Source: Campylorhamphus procurvoides
Taxonomy: Eukaryota > Chordata > Aves > Passeriformes > Dendrocolaptidae
NCBI GenBank assembly: GCA_013396655.1
Contig: WBMV01006665.1
Span: forward strand, 242,323-306,322
Direction of reading: 5' to 3'
DNA length: 64,000 nt
In this document: positions 53,131 to 64,000 of the stretch, one piece after another
Layout of the letters: every line of letters starts with the position of its first letter
Position numbering within the stretch: the stretch's first letter is position 1
The notes under the pieces: model-generated
Seen by the model: only the letters and a program-made list of their open reading frames with translations
Databases searched by the model: none
What the model was told of the DNA's origin: nothing
Made by a program: the position numbers and the translations under genes

Positions 53131-53762
53131 CACAAAATGGCTGAGGTTGGAAGTGACTTCTAGAGGTAGAATGGACCATTTGATCCAATCCTGTTCAGGC
53201 AGGGTCACTTGGAAGCAGTTGCCCAGGACCACATCTGGATGGCTTTTGAGTATCTCCAAGGACAGAGACTCCTCACCCTCTCTGGACATGTCCCAGTCCT
53301 CAGTCACCTTCACTTTAAAAAATGTTTCCTGATGTTCAGAGGGTACCTCCTGTGTTTCAGTTTGTGCCCATTGCTTCTGGTTCTGAGCACCACTAAAAAG
53401 AGGCTGCTCCTGACATATTTGCACCCTCCCTTCAGCTACATTGTTGAGATCCCCTTTCAGGCGTGTCTCACCAGTGTTGACTAAAGGGGAAGAATCACCT
53501 GCTGGTATGAATCCTTCTAATGCAACCCAGAACACCATTAGCCTTCCTTGTAGTAAGTGCATGTTGCTGGCTTACATTCAACATAGCATCCACTATGTTC
53601 CCCAGGGCCTTTTCTGCCACACTGCTTTCCTGTTGAGTGTCCCCCAGAGTACAGTGATGTGTGGTATTATTCTTTCCTAGGTGCAGGACTTTGCACTTCT
53701 TGTTGAACTTTGTAAGGTTTCCTTTGATTTCTCCAGTTTATTGAGGTCCCCTTGAATGGGGG
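53131..53762 (-). mobile_element. CR1 LINE 3' part, minus strand
   Basis: In the plus direction it reads as the reverse of a CR1 3' end: aatggctgaggttggaagtg (about 53136), gggtcacttggaagcagttg, ttttgagtatctccaaggac, gtttcctgatgttcagaggg and cagtttgtgcccattgcttc. It runs on into the ORF2 end with gtgcaggactttgcacttct (about 53681), and similarity stops near 53762. It runs in the same direction as RSPO2. A 161-codon open frame on the minus strand (53077-53562) is not in the LINE protein frame and is not a gene. Confidence 0.85.
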
Positions 53763-56700
53763 GTATTTTCCAGAATACTTGCTGGCACAAGATGCAAATA
53801 ACAAGACATTTTTAGCAGAACAATATCCTCCTCTTCTTGTACAGAAAGCTGAGCAAAACTAGATTTCCTCTGACACAATACACAAGTCTCTGTATTGGAT
53901 TGCTGAGACCATGCAAGAGACAGATGGAACATGTGCAGCACAAATACATGCGGATAACTGAAAAATCGTTGGCTTTCGTGCTCAACCAGATACAGATGAG
54001 GCTGGACTCTAATTTGAAATGGAGGGAATACTTTTTTTTATTTTTGCGCAGGTACATGCCCTCAACATAGAGGTGCTACATAATCCAGTGAATATGGACA
54101 AATCTGAGGGAAAAAAACCAAAACAAACAAAACAGAGTAAACTTGAATCAAAGTAAGCTTTATAGCAAAAATAATACTTTAAAACCTACAAAAAAAAAAA
54201 ACAAACACCAACGTTGGGTATTCTTCTCATTTTATTTCCCAACTACAGCTAAACTATTTCCTAAAACTCAATGCCCAGAAAACTTTGAAGGCCCAGGGCA
54301 GCAGATGAAATTCAGCAAATCCTGAGACTGAACAAAAGAGTTATGATAAACACTTGTAATTCTGATGTCTCATTAAAGCTAAAAAGAAAAACCATGACCT
54401 ACCGCTATCTCAGCATCAGCAAAGATGCTGCAGTCCAGCACATTGCAATAGTGCTGTAAGAAATAGAGTGGGAAGCCAGAGGGCCTGTCTAGAAGCACCA
54501 TTTCAATTGGATGCTTACATTATTAACATCCATGCTATAATATTAACATTTCACACTGGAAAGCTGCTTAACATGTACATAAAGAGGGATTTAGTTCCTA
54601 TTACCATTGTCATTGACACATACATGTATCAACCAGAAGTTTTACATGTGGAAAGACTAACAATGGAAGCAAACCCTCTGACATCGTGAAGGTACCCTCT
54701 TACCATGTATGCAGACTTTCCAACACTGAACCATGTCAGACAGAACCAAACAGGCAATCTATTCATGTAATTCAGTATTTGTTGAACAACTTAAAGACCA
54801 AGATAGATTCATGTAGGCCAGGTGTATTTTATATGGCCCATGCAAGGAGACTAAGTTAAAGAACTGTCCGGTCATCAGCTGTTGTCATAGGAGTAGATCT
54901 CAACAGCAAAGGCACACAATTACCCTACTCCAAAAGGTGCCTTCCCGCATGTTTCCCTCAGTAAGTCAGCTTTCCCTACAAGTGACCACTCAGCAAAGTA
55001 GGGGAGAGATGACTCACCATTTTAGAGAGGATGGGAAACCAAATTTAGAATTAAAACCCGCTCCTGAGGATGCTGCTGATGAAAGTAGAACATGTAACTC
55101 GATGAGGACAAATAAATTAGCAAACTGAAATGCTCTTTGGTGAGTGAAGTAGCTCAGATCAGAAATTATTTAGAAGCATTTTGCAATAATTGGCAAAAGC
55201 TTTAAGCACTAAAACCAAACAGCTGCCATGTTGCTGTGCAGTGAACATAACTTAGTACACCTTGGGTGCATTACAGCAATTGTGCCAAGTTAGTTACTCT
55301 TGCCAAGTCAAAACTGAATCCTGTCATATTATTAACATCCACTGTGTAAAAGGAGATGTAAGCCAGGTCTGAACTAGCTGTCATGAGAGGCCAAAGAACA
55401 GTTCTGCTATTGGAAGGAAATGCAGGACAGATTTCTGATTTCTGCTCTGGCAACATTAGTTCAGAGGCTGTCCTCTAAGCAGGGCTAGCCTTACAGGGGA
55501 TAGGCACAATTTCAGGGCCTCACCTCAGCTGGAACCCTTAAGTACCATTTCAATATAAATAAAACAAAAGATGACAAAACTAATTCCCATTCAAGATAGT
55601 CATAGACACACGCTTGCCAGCAGAATCACTGTGTAAGCTGGCAGGTTTATAATAAAACCATATTTTATCTCCCTAAGGTTTTTAGTAATTCCAGAAAGAA
55701 ATAAGAGTGTATCAGTAACACCTATCTTTACTCATAGTTGCTGTTCCAGTTGTTTCCATCTTGCCCAGAAAGTTTTAGTATGGACTTGATGGGTGTTGTC
55801 AGCACTGCTATACATCTGTGGTTTAATCTGCGCATGTACAACAGCCATGTGTCTGATGTGGCTAGTTTGGGGTTTTTTGGTATTCCAAAGGTGGCAACCA
55901 TACGGCTGAGAAGACCATACATTACTGCAGAGTATATATTTGTGTGGGACATATTTCAGCCAGCATTTCAACTCAAAAAAGAAAATAATGTGTCTGGATC
56001 AGGAAGTTTATATTTTATCACACCACTGCAGTTCTCTAACACAAATACACTTGTCCCTTTGCAGAGTAAAAGCAGTACAAGTTTCTTCCAAGATATAGAA
56101 GGGCACAAACATTGTCTTCATTGCTGCACATGGTCTACTTGGGAGTGAGTGCTCGTGCAACCGCCCAGTGATTAAAAAAAACACGCCAACCTAAAGGCCA
56201 ACATCACAAATATTGCTTATCTTTCAGGTCCCTTCCTCCATCTCATTACATCTATGTTTGGGTCTGTTTTTCATCAAGATGGAGAAAATCTTGACAATTC
56301 TCACAAAAAAATACAGACAAAAGTTTCTGCAAGGTAAATTCAAGACTCAATCCCTGAACCATATGCTCTTGATTATATTTAGATTTAAATCCGAGAGAGA
56401 AAAAATTATTTTTAAAAACAGAATCACAGTAGAACTTTCATAACACTTTAGATCTATGTTAACTATATGTGAAATATGCTATTATACTCTTCAAATAACA
56501 GCATATAATTCCATTGAAAGTGGGGGGGTTTTTTGAAACCCAGTTACAAAACTGCATGACTCTTCTAAATATTCTATGTGTTACCTGTAACTTCTTACAT
56601 TTCCCTAGTTAGTCATACAAATATCCCATAAAACAACACAAAAGGAATAAAAGCAGACAGCATTACCTCATAAAAGGACAAAGTCTTACAGATACATGGA

Positions 56701-59700
56701 GTACTTGGCTGTACAGAAATTGGTATTTCAAAAAGCAATACATAACTAACTCATTATGGAAACAAAGAGCATGAAGGTTTTTTGCACTTCTCACCAGACC
56801 TTGACAGGTGGGATCTTAAAAACCTACCACTGATCATATAATCCAGGTACCTAAAATACTAGTTGTATGTTTGCTTTCCTTTAAAAAATGAATCTCCTCC
56901 CCACACTACAGTTTTACTACTTTTCCTATATCTTTTTGCATTTCAGTTTGCCCATTCAAGTGCATAAACAAGGGGAAACGTCAGAAAATTTAATTGCCAG
57001 CTTTTCACATGCAGCAACAACTTTGCATGTAAGCAACAAGCAATTGCTTCAAAATAGAGTAAGATGAAATCAGAGCTATATAAATTCACTGGAATGTTTA
57101 ATTCAAGAGTATTTAGGTATAAACACAAGGATGAGGCACTGTGATTGGTACACATCCAGAAAATGCTAGCTGGTGCTCCATGGACCACAGTTTAACAGAC
57201 AAAGGTCAGAGATATGGGCAGCTGTTTGAAATCAAAGTGCTAAGCTATAGCAATCTCAAAGACATACAGTTAAGGTCTCAAATTCTTGCAGTCTCAGAAG
57301 ATCTACAGAGGAAAGCATCATGATAGTCTATCATTTTATATGTGTTACAATTGTCATCTATATTCCACATTCAGAACATAATTTCATGTCAATTAAGAAT
57401 TTTGAAATAGTATTACATATAAATACTAATTTCTTGCAGTTCCTTCTTCCTGCCCCCATCTCCACTGCAGAAACTGCACTGGAAAGGTGACATTAATTAG
57501 AGTGTTGTCAAACTCATCTTTTCACTCTTGCCTCTCCTGTGTTTGACAGTGTTGCACCATTACCTGTCTTATAGGGACATTCACTAGAGAGACCACCACC
57601 CTGATCCCTTTCAGCTTCATTTCTTCTCAGAGTTTTGAAACAGTATTTGTGAAAATGGACAAGATGGTTCATTTCATCAAAGCTCTCAAACCCTGTGAGA
57701 GCTCAACAGCCAGATGTAGAGAGAATGAAGTGACATAGCTAGAATTACAAGTGACCTTACTGCCCACAGATACACAAAGTTCAGCAAGTGTAACACTACA
57801 CTCTGATCAGTAAGTGGCCTTTATGTATGGAGCTGGTTGGACAAAGCTTCACATAGACAGGAAAAATAGCTCTGCATCTGCCTTATGGTTCTTACAGGCA
57901 AGATCCAACTGACACTTCACTTCCTAAAATGTATTAGTTGGAATCCAAGTATCATAAAGTCATACAAAGCATGTTACATGCTGTACACCAAAAGTTACTT
58001 GGGAACAGGCTTCAAACCCAACAGTACTGTCCCAAAAAGTAATATATTTACTCCTCATGCACAAAATTACTTTACAGAACCACACTGACATTTACCAAAC
58101 CTTTACATCTGCTAAACAAGTACTACAAAGACAATGAGTACACAAATCAGGGCAGCACCTAATTTTGGTGTCTAAAGAGCTCATGATAAAAGGATCAAGC
58201 TGTTATATTTGTGCATTATCAACAGCCAACACTATATGAAGTCATGCTTTTCACTAAGAAAAGGATTAATAAATACTTGGAGCCTAGACAAATAGCGAAG
58301 GTTCTCCAAGTGTGCCCGAACAAAACTTTGAGGTGAAAAGAAAGAGCATGCCTGAGAAATTTAATTTACTAAAAAATATCTGCAACCAAATAAATCTCTA
58401 ATACAGGAGAAATTAGAACTCTCAGGGTCTGTATCTGATAAAGTTAAAAGCTGCACCAACACATAATTTTAATGTAGATGAGGAGGTTGAATGTGGTGGA
58501 TCCCTTCTCATTTGGGGCTAATTTCAGCTAATTGCAAGGGCTTGCAGTGAAGATGTGTACATCTGAGCCACAGTTCAACTATAGATAGAGGTAATAGAGC
58601 CATCTTTTTTAGTATTTACTGAGTTTTGGATATGCTTTATCTGATCAAAGACCAGCATCTACTGTAGGATGAGTTAAATCATACCAACAGCTCAATGGAC
58701 TGTACCAACTAGCACTACGTGAATTATGAAAGAAAATGCAGACATTCATGTTCCAAATAGTTTCATGTAGTCACACAAATCTCTTCCCTGAGTTTATAAT
58801 CAATGATGCATTTTTGGAAAGGATGGTATGGTCAGCTAGAAGCTTCCAAGTTTGATGTACAGTGCACTGGGAAATGTTTTCGGCCTGTGATGGTCTGCAG
58901 GTTTTACTAGACAGTCCCTCTAACCTATAGTTAGCTAAAGTTTTTGGTATTAAAAACTACATAGATAATCAGAAATGAAATGCAGACCTCCATAGGATAG
59001 CCAGACTCTTGGCAGAAAGAGCAAGAGAAAGAAAAAACCCAACAAAGAAACAACCTACAGAAAGACCATTGTTTATTTTTTACGCCTTGAATTTTGATAG
59101 CAAACACCTCTTCCACTTTCTAGCTTTTAAATAATTTCATATTTTTCTTTAAAGGCTGCTTATGTAAACAACATGACACTAACATACTTTCTCATAGTAA
59201 TAATTCTGGCCCTGTATATTGTAAATGACACATTGAATTGAGACACCATAGTGTCCCTATGTTAGTGTAGAAACTCACTTTTGGTATCTATCATGTATTT
59301 TGAGCTGCTTTAGTGACAGTTATCAGCCAAGCCTTGGAAAATGTACATCCCCTTCTTCCCCAAATGTGGGAAAATGTAAAATTAAGCCAAGTTTATCAAG
59401 CATACAAATATGAGTTCTCCATCACAGTGTAAATCTTACCACAGATTTTAATACACAAGCTTTATAAGCATAGACTTCAAGGTCTGACCAAGCACATCCA
59501 TCTAGACCAGCATCCTAACCCCAAGTGACCCACATGGAAGCTAAAGTAATGGATACAGGCAAGCAAAAGCACACAGTAACACTGTGCCAGCGCATGCTCC
59601 CCACTTCCAGTTTGCACAATAATGGACCTTGAGACACCTAAAAGTATCAGATGCATATGACTTGCTCCAGGATATCCTGCCTGGCCTCTGGTTGTTCTGG

Positions 59701-62700
59701 AAGGTCATGTACCTACCAAGCCCAGAAGTATCTCTTAAATATCATAAGCAGGACTACCAACCTACTTTGGGAAGCGGAATCAAACACCCAAACTTAGGCG
59801 TCTGTTTCAACAGTGAATCCTGCCCCTGATGTTTGAGCATTTCTTCTGCAAATCGTCACCATTCACTTGAACATTGCTTATCCTCAGTAATGCTCCATCA
59901 TTAGCTAGTCCAGTATTCAGTCACTCACAAAGAAGTTTTGACTTCTGGCAATTTAAGAGATTTCCTCATACACACTCAATATGTAGCCAAAAGTTTAAAA
60001 GTTTTGACTTTTCAATGGTTACAGTGTTAGGATATTCTTACCGCTGCAGTAATGATGCATGTATAAGGAATGTTTAACAATTAACTATCTTAAGTAAGGG
60101 TCTCAGGAACATAAGCTACCTTCCAAAGCTTTTCTACAGATCACAAATACCTGGAAAATTACCCCTTAAAGTGCTAACATGTCTCAGTCCTTTCAAAAGT
60201 TCTGTTACAAGCATTTAATGTAACACCTGAGGAAAAAACACATCTCAAAGTACAGCTTCCATGTGTAAAACATGTTTCAAGCTCAAAGAGAGGAGGATAG
60301 AATTGCAAAATATTTGGATACTGTTGGACAACTAAAAGATATTCTTTGTAATATGCTTTTTTTTTTTTTTGAGATAAATTATCTTTTAGGAGCAATTACA
60401 GTCTTTGTAAAAGTAGATGTGGTCTTTATTTCAGGCAATTATTTCCAACACAGGTTCTTTTCCCCTAATTCTCAAATCATCTATCTTTGCCAAAGCCTGA
60501 CCACAAAATCCAGCTGAGACACTCTCCAAGATTATCCCAGTCTCATGGAAGTACCTTGTTAGGGAAGCTAAATCACAACCCCCAATATCCAAGCAGATTT
60601 TTGTTTCAGTTGAAAATCCATGTAACAGCTTCCTATATTAACAGGTTTGTGATCAAGATTCCCATCTTATATTAAGACAATAAAGATTTAATTGACATGA
60701 TTTGGATTGCAGTGACTGAGTCCTTCCATATATCTGTATTCTCCTATAAACACTGTACACACACCTATATTGAGGTCTGAGAAATACTTCAGACATTTCC
60801 TTCCCCAGGTACTCCTCCTATTTCCCATTGTGGATGTTGTGCCGTCACCATTGTCACTTAGTACTCACTCATTGCCACAGGTATTACCCCTTTATGTATC
60901 TCTAATATAGCGTGTGAGCATTCAGGAGATGAGTATTCACCTTAAGCCTTATGACACTCCATGAACATGAACTGAATAAAAAGACAAGTATTTGACAGCC
61001 ACATGTTTTGAGTTCTTGGATACAGGCAACTTCCAGTTCCTCAGTGTGCATGTGTCCTGTTCACATTTCTCATTATTCCAACATTGAGGTTCCAGAGAAC
61101 CTCTTTGTATTACTCTTGAGTCTTTGCATCAGTACAGGCACCTCTGTTACACTTTTTCTCCCCCTGGGAATTTTGTTAGCATCTATTTTTTGATGACTGT
61201 TTACAACAATCCCTGTATTCTCTTATGCCAACACTTTTGCAGAATACCACAACTCCTCACAGGAAGCCAGCCTGGCAGTCTTGATTTCTATGTACCTCCA
61301 TTTTGATTCATTGTTCTCTTTAGAAAAGTTGTTTCTATTATGCCTCAAAAACAAGGGAAAAACCTTGTCACAGGTTTCTCATGCACCCTGTGACATTCAG
61401 TGAAATGCTAAGACATGAAGTTGCCCATCTTATGCCAACTGCTAAAGAGAAATTTGTAGAAGAGAAAAAAACATCCACTGTAATGAACAAGCATGTAGGT
61501 ATCCAAGAGAAACAAAAAATCAAGTTTTACAATTCAACAAGAAAAGGAAAGATTAGGCTAAACCAGTTGTGAGATTACACTGCTGACCTTTAATCTAGGT
61601 AGCCCTTAAATATGTTTTAACAGATCTTCTTCAGAAGAGGCAAAGACCATAATTACCTGCTCAGGGCAGAGACTTCCAGAGGGAGAATCTGCTCAGGGTT
61701 TTAAGGAAAGTAAGGTTCCGCTCTGAGGAACTAGGCAAAGCAAAACTCTAATGACTGCAAAAGTAACTAAGAGCAGCAGTGGAGTTAGAAGAACCTGTTC
61801 ATTATTATGCATTTGTCAAAAAAAAAATTAATTAAGTAACATTGACTAACAAAACACAATCCAGTGCCAGGTAGAAACCACATTCTAAAGCCCAACTTTT
61901 CATTCCACTTCTACTGCAATGCTGCAAGCCTTGGTTTGGGAAAAGGTTGCAAGCAGAAGGGGAATGAAGAATTCTGGGGACATCCCCTCAAATTTACTAA
62001 ACTCCTCTTTACTAGAGTATTCTACCCCATCTGCAAATCCACACAAACACCAACACTGGCATATATACTTGGAGTTTATTGTACATTTAGCTGCTTTAAA
62101 AAATCAGCTACACATGATATTTGCCCATAATTCCAGACTGAATGCAATTGATTCCTACCACACAGGAGACTTGATCTATGCCAAAAATTGTATTTCATTA
62201 AGAAAACGATAATATGGAGCATCTGAGATCATGTAACAGACAAAAGAGAATGCCAGAGAAATTTAAACTGCCAGTACCCCACAGTGACTGCCTGATTATT
62301 TGCAGATGGGATATGGAAAAATTGTGAAATTATTGGAATTTTGGGTCCTGTACGAAAGCATTACTTCAGACTGCATGTGTCATGGCAAATGTCTATTATA
62401 ATTTGAATACATTCTTAGATTTTGCTTTCAGTGCTTAGAACTGGCTATGCTTACTTCTTTAGACTTATTAACTGAAAAAGACTGCATTCTTCAAAGCTCA
62501 AAACAAAACCCTTAGGTGACAGCACAAAACAGTGCCAGTAAGTCAACTGTCAATACTGATGGTATTTATCCAATAATTAAACTAAAAACTAATTTAAATC
62601 AATCTCCTTTGGAAAAGCCAACTGTTCAACAAGTACAACAATTGGTCTAAGATCAATCAGTGAACATGAGATCAATTAAAACCAGCTTAAGTTTTTGTAG

Positions 62701-63349
62701 AAGGACAATTCACACAACTCGAGTTAGATGTCTATTCATTTCAGTACTCCCACAATGCAGTCCTTAAGCTCTGTTGTAAAGCAGAAATACCACTATCACC
62801 CTCCGCTGTCTAGCCAGCACTCTAAGTAGTTCCACATTTAATTAAAGACACAGTATACCCTTTGTTAGTGCAGATAGTCTGGTCACTTTAAAGGACTACT
62901 ATAGTTAGCCACACACAACAATTAAATTCTGGAAACCATCTGTTGAAAAACCATCAAAACTAAATTGCTTTGCTAAATTGCTTTGCAATTTTATTTGTAC
63001 CTACTCTGAAGGTGTTATAGGCATGAAAGTGCAAACTATTTTCTTCTCACGGTTTTATTACTGTCTGTACCAGTTCAACACTGGAGATGTCAAGTCCCTC
63101 CCCTTCCCAATAATACTACTCAAAGTGCAATTCTTTCAGAAATACGGATTTCTCAGCAGCTTGAGCCACCTGATTTTCAGCTAACTTTGGAAATGGGAAG
63201 GGGACGCATGGCCGAGAAAAATAACAGGAAAAGGGATAACAAAACGAATCAGAACATGCGAATAATAAAAACATTCTACAGTAAGGTGAACCGGCCCACC
63301 GGTTCAAAGGGAAAAAAAATGCAAGAAGATAAAAAAAAAAACCAAACAG
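53763..63349. other. Intron segment before the CpG island
   Basis: This is AT-rich intron. The longest unexplained open frame is 136 codons at 55738-56148 (plus), overlapped by two minus-strand frames. The stretch 59485-59700 (catctagaccagcatcctaa and onward) may be an old amniote CR1-like remnant, held with low confidence. There is a T15-type run at about 60357-60371 and an exact 13-bp tandem pair (taaattgctttgc) at 62961-62986. No exon or RNA gene was recognised. Confidence 0.5.
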
Positions 63350-63811
63350 AGGCAGACGCGGCCAGGCTGCCAGCCGGGAAGCGCTGCAGTAACTTCTCCG
63401 TCCACACGGGAGCTGTACTGGCACATTGCACCGCTTCGGCTGCTGTGCCCGGCACCCCGACACCAGCACTTTAGGGAAACTCATCAAGCCGCGGCGCACC
63501 GTTTATCTCTTTTCCTCAGAGGCATCTGCGCGTTTTCAGCAAAGCCGGCGGCACAGAAATCCCCCGGGCGCGGGAGCGGCACGGCGGTGCCGGAGGATGG
63601 TAGGGGAGAAGCCGCCTTTCTGCCTCGGAACCGCGGTCGCTCCAGGGATGGTCCACGGAAAGCAGTCTCCAAGTCCGTCCCATGGACACGCGAGTCTTTA
63701 CTGCGCGGGCTAACAGCGAGCCCCCGGCCGCTCTGAGCTGCTGAACGAGGAGCGACGGCGGCATCAGCGACGACCCCTGCTCGCCGCGGCCCCTCCTGCG
63801 GCGGGANCGCC

Positions 63812-63817
63812 ACTCAC
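63812..63817 (-). other. RSPO2: RSPO2 splice donor of the large intron
   Basis: Read on the minus strand, the exon ends AAGAGAG and is followed by GTGAGT, a near-consensus 5' splice site. It splits codon 32 after its first base. An undetermined base (n) lies at 63807, five bases beyond this hexamer. Confidence 0.9.
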
Positions 63818-63911
63818 CTCTCTTGCTGCGTCTCCAGCGGCCAGGCTGGCAGTGGCCGTAATCCATGCAGTTCAGGATGATCAAGGCAAAGGAGAAGAGG
63901 CGAAACTGCAT
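63818..63911 (-). CDS. RSPO2: R-spondin 2, exon with start codon and signal peptide (residues 1-31)
   Basis: This exon encodes the N-terminus of R-spondin 2, a secreted ligand that binds LGR4/5/6 and the ubiquitin ligases ZNRF3/RNF43 and so stabilises Wnt receptors. Reading down from 63911, the ATG (A at -3) opens 31 codons starting MQFRLFSFALIILNC. This is a hydrophobic signal peptide, with expected cleavage after Cys21, followed by a basic segment GRWRRSKR, which is the R-spondin pattern. The exon stops after one base of codon 32 (63818), and GTGAGT follows at 63817-63812. That base joins CT at the start of the exon at 10099 to give Ala32, so the intron is phase 1. The sequence closely matches the known start of vertebrate RSPO2 and not RSPO1, RSPO3 or RSPO4. 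The start is fixed by the signal peptide. The exon lies in a CpG-rich block. Whether its 5' end is a transcription start or a splice acceptor cannot be decided here. Confidence 0.95.
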
Positions 63912-64000
63912 CCTGGGCCGCTGGGGTGGCAGCCTCCTCCGGCGGCGGCGAGGGGCGGTGAGGCCGGCGGTGTGCGGGGCGAGGAGGGGCCGGCGGGGGG

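Larger units (their letters stand above)
10100..63817 (-). other. RSPO2: RSPO2 large intron between signal-peptide and FU1 exons
   Basis: This 53,718-bp phase-1 intron is bounded by GTGAGT at 63817 and TTTTGCAG at 10100. It fills most of the window. It carries all the CR1 copies listed separately, in both orientations, with older SINE-like remnants, simple repeats and hairpins. No other exon, tRNA or rRNA was recognised. Long introns at the 5' end of developmental genes often carry distal enhancers. That is a general expectation, and no specific enhancer can be named from the sequence alone. Its length is slightly inflated by the two probable assembly duplications in the long CR1. Confidence 0.85.
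63350..64000. promoter_or_regulatory. RSPO2: CpG island over the RSPO2 signal-peptide exon and 5'UTR
   Basis: From about 63350 to the right edge the sequence changes from AT-rich, CpG-poor DNA to GC-rich DNA with frequent CpG and GGCGGC/CCGCCG runs. It covers the start of the large intron, the signal-peptide exon and 63912-64000 upstream of the ATG. CpG islands of this kind mark vertebrate promoters, so regulatory function is likely. No TATA box or start site can be fixed. A CCACCCCAG, which could act as a splice acceptor, ends 9 bases before the ATG on the minus strand, so the 89 bases upstream could be 5'UTR exon or partly intron or promoter. An undetermined base lies at 63807. Confidence 0.75.

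Noticed and set aside
53077..53562. 161-codon minus-strand open frame
   Set aside because: It lies in a CR1 fragment but not in the LINE protein frame. It is a chance open frame.
63484..63813. 109-codon minus-strand frame in the CpG island
   Set aside because: It lies just inside the intron after the RSPO2 donor and crosses the n. It is open because GC-rich DNA has few stops.

Overview
This is vertebrate nuclear DNA, most likely from a bird. It is AT-rich, intron-dominated sequence with no dense coding. Its recognisable interspersed repeats are almost all CR1 LINEs, with the avian-type 3' end (an ATTCTATGATT-like terminus) and a few old MIR/CORE-SINE-like remnants. The bird order cannot be told from the sequence alone.

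One protein-coding gene is supported: the 5' part of RSPO2 (R-spondin 2, a secreted enhancer of Wnt signalling), on the minus strand. The exon with the start codon and signal peptide is at 63818-63911, inside a CpG-rich block that reaches the right edge. The exon for the first furin-like cysteine-rich repeat (FU1) is at 9911-10099. Both exons have GT/AG signals and join in frame through a phase-1 intron of 53,718 bp. Together they encode residues 1-94 of a protein that is usually about 243 residues. The FU2, thrombospondin type 1 and basic C-terminal exons are not seen and should lie beyond the left edge.

Layout: 1-9910 is the downstream intron (partial). 9911-10099 is the FU1 exon. 10100-63817 is the large intron. 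It holds a long degenerate CR1 copy (about 12230-15893, plus strand), shorter CR1 copies at 24828-25277 (+), 29063-30240 (-, with a second CR1 inserted in it), 46225-46412 (+) and 53131-53762 (-), MIR-like remnants near 16.4, 26.2 and 50.1 kb, a GC-rich block with a 52-bp minisatellite at 45.5-46.2 kb, and several microsatellites and perfect hairpins. 63350-64000 is a CpG island with the signal-peptide exon, a piece of 5'UTR and possibly promoter sequence.

Two of the three single-base n characters (13784 and 15362) sit exactly between identical tandem copies of 359 and 309 bp inside the long CR1. They look like unmerged contig overlaps, not biology. No undescribed multi-gene system was found. 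The most notable non-coding structures are a double quasi-palindrome at 26129-26170, a hairpin whose right arm is tandemly amplified at 33338-33416, and a 32-nt strictly alternating purine/pyrimidine tract at 26753-26784.
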